In this document: positions 1-5,104 of the stretch, piece by piece | How positions within the stretch are numbered: position 1 is the stretch's first letter | Layout of the letters: every line of letters begins with the position of its first letter | Assembly: GCA_021785315.1 (NCBI GenBank) | Contig: JAJYFX010000145.1 | Coordinates: forward strand, 1 to 5,681 | Origin: Actinomycetes bacterium | Lineage (GTDB): Bacteria; Actinomycetota; Acidimicrobiia; Acidimicrobiales; Acidimicrobiaceae | DNA: 5,681 bases | Reading direction: 5' to 3' | Position numbers and translations under genes: made by a program | Notes under the pieces: model-generated | Database searches by the model: none | What the model saw: only the letters and a program-made list of their open reading frames with translations | Told to the model about the DNA's origin: nothing

Positions 1-311
1 ACGCTCGAGGCAACGCCACAGCCTATTCCGCAGCGAAGGCAGCTGTACTGCATGTGACAAAATCGATTGCGTTGCAACTGGGACAGTTCAATATACGCGT
101 AAATTCCGTAAGTCCGAACAAGGTTGGTTCTCCGGTTGGCATGGATGAGGAGCCGCCAGGGAGGCCGCGGAAGAATGTATTGGGCCGAGGAGCGGTACCT
201 GAAGACATCGCCAACGCTGTGGTGTTCCTGCTGAGTGACAAGTCCTCGTTTGTAACTGGAATCGACTTGCTGGTCGATGGTGGCGCTACTGTAGCCATGT
301 CAATGGATTAG
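1..311 (+). CDS. SDR-family oxidoreductase, C-terminal part (5' end outside window)
   Basis: This is the C-terminal half of a classical short-chain dehydrogenase/reductase, a soluble NAD(P)(H)-dependent enzyme; the substrate is not predictable. The frame is open from position 3 to the TAG at 309-311. The catalytic YxxxK motif is visible as YSAAK, with Tyr at 24-26 and Lys at 36-38, in the usual context GNATAYSAAKAAV. It is followed by the conserved strand NIRVNSVSP and the C-terminal family signature (PEDIANAVVFLLSD, then SFVTGIDLLVDGG). The GTG at 54 is an internal Val codon after the active-site Lys, not a start. The usual 'PG' after the NSVS strand is PN here, a mild departure in the cofactor-side loop. 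The nucleotide-binding Rossmann glycines lie upstream of the window. Nothing in the downstream 800 bp continues an operon; decayed transposases follow. Family assignment is secure; the role is unknown. Confidence 0.93.
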   Translation, partial: ARGNATAYSAAKAAVLHVTKSIALQLGQFNIRVNSVSPNKVGSPVGMDEEPPGRPRKNVLGRGAVPEDIANAVVFLLSDKSSFVTGIDLLVDGGATVAMSMD

Positions 312-389
312 GTCTGAAGTTACCAACGGTTGCACGGCCCAGTTTGAGAGGTTGCAGCGCTTTCCGCATGTTTTCTTACAGGAATTTTG

Positions 390-575
390 AAGTTTGCCAA
401 GATGGGGCTTGAGCAGCCCATTGCCGCGCCTGTAGCGGATCTGGGCTCCTGCTTCTCTCTTGAGATATGACCGGATCGTCTTGCGGTCTTTTTCTAGATG
501 ACGGGCAATTGCCGATATCGACTATCCCCGTTTCTTCAGCGCAGTGATTTGCACCTGCTCCTCCAACGTGATCAT
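390..575 (-). pseudogene. IS21-type IstA transposase, N-terminal remnant with in-frame amber stop
   Basis: Reading the minus strand from the ATG at 575-573 gives MITLEEQVQITALKKRG, then TAG (524-522), then SISAIARHLEKDRKTIRSYL and roughly 20 further residues that fade into unrelated sequence. This is the N-terminal helix-turn-helix of the IstA subfamily whose members read like 'E..V.I.AL...G.SISAIAR.L..DRKT.R.YL'. The stop sits where the family has an aromatic residue (Tyr or Trp), so a single substitution explains it. IstA proteins are normally several hundred residues; the integrase core and the partner IstB are missing, and the frame runs on without homology into the end of the SDR gene on the other strand. 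It is a dead insertion-sequence fragment. The match is from recognition of the family, not a database search. Confidence 0.75.
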
Positions 576-625
576 GAGCCATTGTTGGCCAGATATTCAA
601 TTCCTATGCCCACCTAAAGTGAACT

Positions 626-639
626 CTTGCAATTGCAAG
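626..639. repeat. Perfect 14-bp palindrome CTTGCAATTGCAAG
   Basis: This is a perfect inverted repeat with no spacer. It lies between the end of the IS1634-like homology and the start of the IS21-type remnant, at about the place where the terminal region of the IS21-type element would be expected upstream of its istA start. It could be part of an element end or simply chance; no function can be assigned. Confidence 0.5.
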
Positions 640-649
640 CATGTGGGGA

Positions 650-1027
650 ATTTGGATGAGCAGAACTGGGGAAGGTTGCGCGAGCGTCAACACAAAGCAC
701 AATCTGTGCCTCGATCCTTCAAGATCTCTGACGGTGGTCTTTGGAATACCATCTCTTGCTAAGGCCGCTCCAGCGGTCACGATCCTTAAGGTCTTTCCTT
801 GAGATTTCTAAGTACAAAGTTGTCGCGTAATACAGCTAGAAACTCGCCGCGCCTGGGGATCTCCGAGCGAGCGAACTAGCTATGGATGATGAGGTCTGCT
901 TTCGCTTTTTGAACACCACGTCTAGAAACCGATATATCTGGTCCAGGCTGTAACCAGAACCGAGGGTCTCCTCCGTCCCGTAAGCGTCCCTTTTTGATCC
1001 CCGATGTTCGGTCCTCGAAATGGTCAA
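650..1027 (-). pseudogene. IS1634-like (IS4-superfamily DDE) transposase remnant
   Basis: One minus-strand frame shows, in order: YGTEETLGSGYSLDQIYRFL and DVVFKKRK (the segment ahead of the first catalytic Asp in IS1634-type transposases), then a TAG at 838-836, then LYYATTLYLE, SGLSKRWYSKDHR, a TGA at 721-719, and IEAQIVLCVDARATFP. The family pattern is 'YD.TTLYFE ... GYSKD.R.D..QIVLGL.VD..GFP', so spacing and order agree across both stop codons. The first catalytic Asp of 'YDxTTL' appears as Ala. The N-terminus before about 1027 and everything after the GFP-like motif, including the other catalytic acidic residues, are not recognisable. It is a non-functional relic. An alternative is a related IS4-superfamily group, because the remaining segment is short. 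The open stretch from TTG 1027 to 836 should not be annotated as an intact gene. Confidence 0.6.
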
Positions 1028-1121
1028 AAGCCTAAGTAGCGGGAATGTATTTGAACCTAAAAATTCACGAAATCACGTGAGTGCCCCCGAACCCCCCAAG
1101 TCATGCTCATTTTCCATAGAA

Positions 1122-1134
1122 TGGCGCTACGCCA
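1122..1134. terminator. Small hairpin downstream of the MFS-MBL operon, weak terminator candidate
   Basis: TGGCG (1122-1126) and CGCCA (1130-1134) form a 5-bp GC-rich stem with a 3-nt loop, 8 bp past the hydrolase stop codon in the direction of minus-strand transcription. On that strand the stem is followed by TTCTATGG, so there is no real U-tract. It may mark the end of the operon, but as an intrinsic terminator it is weak. Confidence 0.25.
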
Positions 1135-1141
1135 GGTCCAA

Positions 1142-1981
1142 CTAAACAACCACTAAATCATGTCCAACTATCACTTCCCCGCTGAACTCCATTTTCGCTC
1201 CATCTCTCCATTGGTCGTCAGACACAACCGACGAACCTGGAACAAAATGGGAAAGCACTAGCGTTTTAACTTCAGCTTCTTCGGCCACCTTTCCAGCCAT
1301 ACCAACGGGGGTATGACTGGAAAGCAGGTGATCTACTAAAGTTCTTCCATTGTTGTTCACCAATACATCCTCGAGGGCCTCAACAAACATCACTTCATGG
1401 ACTAGCACGTCTGCCCCTCTCGCGAATTCAACCAGCTCCGGACAGTACGTGGTATCTCCAGAAATAACTATCGAGCGGTCAGTAGTCTCGAACCGATATG
1501 CGAATGAATGGACAATTGGGGGATGATTTACTAGGGCACAAGACACCCGCAATCCGTCACGTTCGTAAATCACGCCAGGCGATTCGACCTCATGGCAGGT
1601 AACGAGCGACTCAAGATTGGGCCTGCCTTCGTCTAACTGCCTAAGGTCAATATCAAATCTATTCATGGCAAAAAAATGGCTTGTCATATCAGAGATCGGA
1701 GGTGGCCCGTAGGTATCAACCGGGCCACTAAGACCAGATGCCCATGCCAAAAGCAATAGCGTGCCATAGTCCGCATTGTGATCAGAATGGTTGTGGGTTA
1801 CAAAAGTGGCCCGCAATTTATGTAAGTCATATCCGGCGCGAACTACCTGGCGCGCAACACCATTGCCGCAGTCGACCACAAAAAGTTCGTCATTGAAAAC
1901 TATTAGATTGGCGGGTGCGCTGCGGTTGACCTTCGGACGTGGTCCGCCATCCGTTCCAAGCAAAATTAATCGAAGACTCAA
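1142..1981 (-). CDS. Metallo-beta-lactamase-fold hydrolase (RNase Z / AtsA-like branch)
   Basis: This is a 279-residue, probably cytoplasmic, dinuclear metal hydrolase; no signal peptide is visible. Metal-ligand motifs are present in order: THNHSDH with His63, His65, Asp67 and His68; His153 in NHPP; the bridging Asp176 in SGDTTY; and His245 in LSHF. VHE at 194-196 and SSHTP at 221-225 are further conserved segments of the RNase Z/AtsA-like branch (the latter often seen as S.HS). The N-terminal LGTDGGPRP strand and the VVDCGNG segment fit the same branch. The chosen TTG start overlaps the MFS stop (TTGA) and has GAGAAGG at 1995-1989, seven bases upstream, which makes it convincing and suggests translational coupling. 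No lipid or peptide anchoring is seen. A tRNA-processing role is less likely than small-molecule hydrolysis (ester, lactone or sulfate ester), because the gene is co-transcribed with a transporter under an IclR regulator. The substrate is unknown. Confidence 0.9.
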   Translation of the reverse strand: MSLRLILLGTDGGPRPKVNRSAPANLIVFNDELFVVDCGNGVARQVVRAGYDLHKLRATFVTHNHSDHNADYGTLLLLAWASGLSGPVDTYGPPPISDMTSHFFAMNRFDIDLRQLDEGRPNLESLVTCHEVESPGVIYERDGLRVSCALVNHPPIVHSFAYRFETTDRSIVISGDTTYCPELVEFARGADVLVHEVMFVEALEDVLVNNNGRTLVDHLLSSHTPVGMAGKVAEEAEVKTLVLSHFVPGSSVVSDDQWRDGAKMEFSGEVIVGHDLVVV

Positions 1982-3504
1982 GGCGAAACCTTCTCAAGAC
2001 TTTCTCCTTGCGTTGACGGGTTAAATTGAGCTATTCCCGCTGCAACAGCTAAAAATCCTACTATCAACAAAAGTCCTCCCAATATGCCTAAATGCGGTAC
2101 GACTGGCGCTATCAATAAAATCCCAACGCCACCTCCGAAGTGTCCAATACCATCAACAAATCCAAAACCTGAGGTTCTGGCTAACGTTGGAAACTGCTCT
2201 GCTGACCAGGCGTAAGTTATCGGAACCCAGAGGCTGTTGCCAAGAAACAGCAATATAGCGCCAGCAAAAGTTAAATAGAAATCGTGTACTCTTCCTAATG
2301 ACAGTACAAAGGCTCCGATTACCATAATCCCAGCCGAAATCGGGATCCAAAGTCGTCGGCTTATGCGGTCTGCAATAGGATTAGTCAATCTAGCTAAAAA
2401 GAGTCCGAAAATGCCTATCGCAACAATCACTCCTGCTTCAGGTTGCGGATAACCAAACGTCGATAGCAATGAGGTCAGACCGCCAGCAAGTGAATAGACA
2501 GTCACGTATGCAAATCCCCACATTGCTAGCAAGATAAATGCACGTCGTCGATAAAGTGGACTACTAAATATTTTGCCGTAAGCGCTTCGCCGTGACTTAT
2601 CGAGTCCAGGAGCATTATTTTGCATGTCTAGATACTCACCATCGACGGAGCTTTCATCGCCGTATTCGATGTCACTTGAGGTAGTCGCACTAGCTAACTG
2701 ATCAAGCGTAAAGCGCTTTTTCGCTCTCTCCACGAGAATCGCGGCCTGGCCTATCTTGCCTTTAGAGACAAACCACCTTGGCGACTCTGGAAGTTCAGTC
2801 CGCATCAAAATCGCTACAACTGACAAAATCGCCCCAACCCAGTACATCCATCGCCAACCGTCTAAAAACCCAGGCCCGGCCTTGGCAAACGGAATCCCGA
2901 CAGGCCAATGCCCAGCTTTCGTCGTCAAAATAAGACCCAACCATACCCCGAGTGCCGCCCCTCCATTTGATGCAATATAAATAAGGGCGTTGTAGCTTCC
3001 TCGCTTTATCTTTGGTGAGACCTCACATAGATAAGTACTTACAACTGCCAGGTCAGCTCCCGTACCAATACCCGTGATAGTGCGGGAAATTATAAAATTG
3101 TTCATGTCGCCACTTAGGGCGGAATATGCAGATCCGACCCCTGTAACGAGCATCGTAATCAAGAGCATGTTACGGCGCCCTATACGGTCCGATATCGGGC
3201 TCAATAAAACAGCGCCCACGACATAACCGGCAAGATTGAAAAGCAAGGGGTATTTGAGAAACCCAAATGCCAGCTTTGGCGTACAACCTGCTTTTATCTG
3301 GACGCACGTCTGTACAAATGAAACATTGATATTGAAAATATCGTAAAAGGTAAAGAGGAACCCAATAGCAATGATTGCTAATGTCCATGACGAAAAGGGC
3401 CATCTCGGTAATGAATCAAATGTGCGAAGCAGTCTCCTTGAATCAGTATCTTGAAGCGACATAATTTTGTCTATATCTTCGTCAACAAGTTTGGTTCTTT
3501 TCAT
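1978..3504 (-). CDS. MFS transporter, sugar-porter / metabolite:H+ symporter-like
   Basis: This 508-residue inner-membrane carrier has a hydrophobic pattern consistent with 12 helices, starting with about 41-62. Family marks are: the loop 2-3 motif DRIGRR (105-110) and its C-half counterpart DRISRR (379-384); the helix 4 segment SRTITGIGTGADLAVV followed by E161; and PESPRWF (239-245) after helix 6, typical of the sugar-porter and metabolite:H+ symporter groups. A cytoplasmic N-terminus of about 38 residues and a central loop (about 246-317) with an acidic stretch (DIEYGDESSVDGEY) are longer than in minimal members. The predicted periplasmic loop 1-2 holds two cysteines (67 and 74) that could pair. 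The ATG at 3504 has a G-run (3515-3510) five bases upstream. It is the first gene of an operon with the overlapping hydrolase and is divergent from the IclR gene. It probably imports an organic acid, sugar or aromatic-type solute; direction and substrate are not shown. Confidence 0.92.
   Translation of the reverse strand: MKRTKLVDEDIDKIMSLQDTDSRRLLRTFDSLPRWPFSSWTLAIIAIGFLFTFYDIFNINVSFVQTCVQIKAGCTPKLAFGFLKYPLLFNLAGYVVGAVLLSPISDRIGRRNMLLITMLVTGVGSAYSALSGDMNNFIISRTITGIGTGADLAVVSTYLCEVSPKIKRGSYNALIYIASNGGAALGVWLGLILTTKAGHWPVGIPFAKAGPGFLDGWRWMYWVGAILSVVAILMRTELPESPRWFVSKGKIGQAAILVERAKKRFTLDQLASATTSSDIEYGDESSVDGEYLDMQNNAPGLDKSRRSAYGKIFSSPLYRRRAFILLAMWGFAYVTVYSLAGGLTSLLSTFGYPQPEAGVIVAIGIFGLFLARLTNPIADRISRRLWIPISAGIMVIGAFVLSLGRVHDFYLTFAGAILLFLGNSLWVPITYAWSAEQFPTLARTSGFGFVDGIGHFGGGVGILLIAPVVPHLGILGGLLLIVGFLAVAAGIAQFNPSTQGESLEKVSP
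1989..1995 (-). promoter_or_regulatory. Ribosome binding site deciding the TTG start of the hydrolase
   Basis: GAGAAGG on the minus strand lies inside the last codons of the MFS gene, 7 nt before the TTG at 1981-1979. It supports the rare start codon and reinitiation or coupling at the TTGA overlap. Confidence 0.65.
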
Positions 3505-3532
3505 TGCATCCCCCCGGAAGTAGCTCTATAAT
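3504..3532 (+). promoter_or_regulatory. Predicted promoter of the IclR-type gene, leaderless
   Basis: TTGCAT (3504-3509), a 17-bp spacer and a perfect TATAAT (3527-3532) point to transcription starting about seven bases later, which is the A of the ATG at 3539. No usable Shine-Dalgarno sits before that ATG (the only GGAAG is about 19 bases away), so a leaderless mRNA, common in actinobacteria, is the simplest reading. The -35 matches only its TTG; the -10 is full consensus. Confidence 0.5.
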
Positions 3533-3555
3533 CGAGCGATGACATCTATAATCGA
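3525..3555. promoter_or_regulatory. Candidate IclR operator: 11-bp direct repeat TCTATAATCGA, 20-bp period
   Basis: TCTATAATCGA occurs at 3525-3535 and again, identically, at 3545-3555. The start-to-start distance of 20 bp is about two helical turns, which would place two protein dimers on the same DNA face. The first copy sits in an imperfect palindrome, GCTCTATAATCGAGC (3523-3537), with six of seven arm pairs matching. The second keeps only the inner pairs. One copy covers the regulator's -10 box and the other the predicted start of the MFS operon. IclR-family proteins commonly bind such palindromic sites in divergent intergenic regions. The assignment as operator is inference. Confidence 0.5.
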
Positions 3556-4273
3556 ATCTAATGATAGCAATTCCAATAGGGCGAGTCAACGAGTTCTTTC
3601 CGGTGGCGCATATTCGCAGACATTAAGTAGAGGGCTTGCGGTCTTGGAAGTCCTCGCGGCTACTGACCACCCGCTTACTTCGAACGAGGTAGCCAAGGAA
3701 CTCAAACTGAACCGATCCGTTGCCTATCGCTTGCTTCACACATTAGAAGCCCACGACCTAGTCATGATCGGGATAGACGGGCGCTTCACACTCGGCTTAT
3801 CGCTAGTGTCACTTGCCCGAAAAGTTCAGTCAGACCTTCGAATGTCGGCGTATCCCGTGCTCAAAGATTTAGCATCCGAAACTGGCGGTACAGCAATTTT
3901 AAACGCTGTCGACGGCGAAGAGGTCATCATTCTTCTATCCGTGGAACCGCCCAACGCTGAAGTCAGACTTTCGCTTAGAGAAGGTGTTCGCCGACCTTTA
4001 TATAAAGGATCTCCAGGCATTGCGATACTTTCAGGACGCCCGCGTAAACCTAATGAAGACCCGCTTGTAACGAATGCACGAAATTTAGGTTACGCGACCT
4101 CACAAGGAGTTTTAGAAGTCGGCGCACACGGTGTATCTGCACCAGTCCCAACCAACTTCGGCGGATCACAATATGCTGTCACGGCACTTTTCTTCTCTGA
4201 ACACCTGATAAACGAATCAGATATTGGGAAAAAGGTTCAAACAGCCGCCAAGAAAGTGGCATTTCTTACTTAG
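3539..4273 (+). CDS. IclR-family transcriptional regulator
   Basis: This 244-residue DNA-binding regulator has the usual IclR length. After a polar N-terminal tail comes the winged helix-turn-helix: QTLSRGLAVLEVLA (27-40), LTSNEVAKELKL (46-57), recognition helix NRSVAYRLLHTLEAH (58-72) and wing GRFTLGLSLVSLA (81-93). The C-terminal ligand-binding domain follows (about 98-244), with LASETGGTAILNAVDGEEV, the RRPLYKGSPGIAIL segment that contributes to the effector pocket (151-164), and SQGVLEVGAHGVSAPV (188-203). The effector is not predictable. It sits 34 bp from the divergent MFS-hydrolase operon, so control of that operon and of itself is the natural expectation; IclR proteins can be repressors or activators. 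The ATG at 3539 is supported by the -10 box placed for leaderless initiation. Downstream there is no co-directed gene, only transposase debris. Confidence 0.92.
   Translation: MTSIIESNDSNSNRASQRVLSGGAYSQTLSRGLAVLEVLAATDHPLTSNEVAKELKLNRSVAYRLLHTLEAHDLVMIGIDGRFTLGLSLVSLARKVQSDLRMSAYPVLKDLASETGGTAILNAVDGEEVIILLSVEPPNAEVRLSLREGVRRPLYKGSPGIAILSGRPRKPNEDPLVTNARNLGYATSQGVLEVGAHGVSAPVPTNFGGSQYAVTALFFSEHLINESDIGKKVQTAAKKVAFLT
3561..3589 (-). promoter_or_regulatory. Predicted sigma70-type promoter of the MFS-hydrolase operon
   Basis: On the minus strand TTGACT (3589-3584) and TATCAT (3566-3561) are separated by 17 bp, close to the -35/-10 consensus. Transcription would start near 3554, giving a leader of about 50 nt that includes the G-rich ribosome binding site. 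The promoter lies within the first codons of the divergent iclR-type gene, so the two transcripts overlap. The start falls at the edge of the second TCTATAATCGA copy, as expected for an operator. Confidence 0.5.
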
Positions 4274-4292
4274 CGGCCTGAAGTCGGTTTTT
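4274..4292 (+). terminator. Weak terminator candidate after the IclR gene
   Basis: Directly after the TAG, CGGC (4274-4277) can pair with GTCG (4283-4286, one G-T pair) around a five-base loop, followed by G and five T's (4288-4292). The stem is short, so this is only a possible intrinsic terminator. A second hairpin follows at 4301-4324. Confidence 0.28.
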
Positions 4293-4300
4293 CGCAACTG

Positions 4301-4324
4301 ATTGAGAGTTGGCGGAGTCTCAAT
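4301..4324. repeat. Inverted repeat ATTGAGA...TCTCAAT
   Basis: A 7-bp perfect stem (4301-4307 with 4318-4324) encloses a 10-nt loop. It lies about 28 bp past the regulator stop. There is no T-run after it, so it is not a clear terminator. It may help end transcription or be chance. Confidence 0.35.
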
Positions 4325-4417
4325 TATTCGAATGTGGCTCCAGACGATGAAACAAGGCCTGCCACCCGATTATTTTCACTGATTTGCGATTTGGTGATCG
4401 CAGAATCTCACTTTGGG

Positions 4418-4431
4418 CATAGGGGCCTATG
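4418..4431. repeat. Palindrome CATAGG-GG-CCTATG
   Basis: Two 6-bp arms are separated by GG, and the flanking bases (GGC before, TGCC after) extend the symmetry imperfectly. It lies about 50 bp past the stop codon of the IS1380-type remnant, at the distance where the terminal inverted repeat of such an element could be. No second copy was found in the window, so an element end is unproven. Confidence 0.3.
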
Positions 4432-4481
4432 TGCCGGGATTTTAGAGCGGCTCTGCAACTGGCATTGCGTGTGTCAGGTAG

Positions 4482-4890
4482 TCAGGTGAGATACACGTGG
4501 GATTTCCGGATCCGTTCAAGAGCTGCGAGGAGCTTATTTCGTTAAGGCCAATTCCGCTCGAGGTGGAGTGCCACCTTTCGGGCTGAGCGGGTGATTTGTC
4601 CCGCGATTTGGAAATAACACTGCCGAAGCTTTTCTGTGGTAACTACCGCTTATGCGATAGCTCCTATTCGGGTGGTGAATCGTGCCAAATTGCGTACGAT
4701 AGGGCCGAGGACTGACCAGATGGTGTTGGCGCTCATGCGGCCAAAGAGAACATGGTTCCACCCGGAATCTGCTTCGAGATCCTTGATAAACGAGCTCGTT
4801 TTGGGCGTATCTCCGGTGATCAGCCTCAAGAAAGAGTCACAATTTCGGATTCGTCCAAAATCGCCGAAAATGGGATAGGAGACGCAGTAG
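4482..4890 (-). pseudogene. IS1380-type transposase, decayed C-terminal part
   Basis: The minus strand preserves the C-terminal end of an IS1380-family DDE transposase in two frames. Frame one (about 4890-4789) reads HFRRFWTNPKL, stop TGA (4839-4837), then LFLEADHRRYAQNELV, matching the family's 'LEADHRRHA.IE..I' stretch that contains the last acidic catalytic region. Frame two (4787-4482) continues IKDLEADSGWNHVLFGRMSA, NTIWSVLGPIVRNLARFTTR, stop TAA (4652-4650), TTEKLRQCYFQIAGQITRSA, RKVALHLERNWP, stop TAA (4544-4542), RNKLLAALERIR, and ends at TGA (4484-4482). The family ends 'GR..AN..W..L....HNL.RWT ... R.ARK..LHL...WPW...L.AL.RIR'. The frame change is explained by one extra T in the run at 4790-4788. 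The N-terminal two thirds are not recognisable. Plus-strand open frames across this stretch are shadows. Confidence 0.82.
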
Positions 4891-5104
4891 CCCTTGCTCT
4901 AAGCGCTGGAGGGGGCAAGCGTCAAAAACCCCGGCAAATTTGGCGACCACGCTTAGCACATGCCTGCTGCAGATATAGGACTGTGAACAGGCTCGGTCAA
5001 GCTACCGGCAGTTGTGAAAACCGACCGGAGCCACGTCGTCCTAATGCTGACCCAAGCCCAGATCCGAGAGTCCCGACGTCGTGAAGAAAACATTTACCCA
5101 GCTC
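4891..5104. other. Unassigned spacer between the IS1380 remnant and the CBS/TrkA_C gene
   Basis: No convincing gene, RNA, repeat or promoter was found here. The minus-strand frame contiguous with the transposase remnant remains partly open (RLEQGLLRLL just before the homology) and may be further decayed transposase, but no family motif can be named. It also serves as the 3' flank of the CBS/TrkA_C gene; no T-tailed hairpin was seen. Confidence 0.3.

Noticed and set aside
544..762. Plus-strand open frame of 72 codons
   Set aside because: It crosses the junction of two minus-strand transposase relics and has no family resemblance.
836..1027. Minus-strand TTG-initiated 63-codon frame as an intact small gene
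   Set aside because: Homology continues in the same frame beyond its stop codon, so it is part of a broken transposase and not a small protein.
2756..2980. Plus-strand open frame inside the MFS gene
   Set aside because: It is the antisense shadow of a conserved membrane-protein coding region.
4534..4761. Minus-strand open frame of 75 codons
   Set aside because: It overlaps the transposase relic but is in the wrong frame over this stretch; the family homology lies in the neighbouring frame after the frameshift.
4752..5084. Plus-strand open frame of 110 codons
   Set aside because: It runs antisense to the IS1380-type relic and the unassigned spacer, has no recognisable motif, and its low-complexity Arg/Pro-rich end is typical of a shadow frame.
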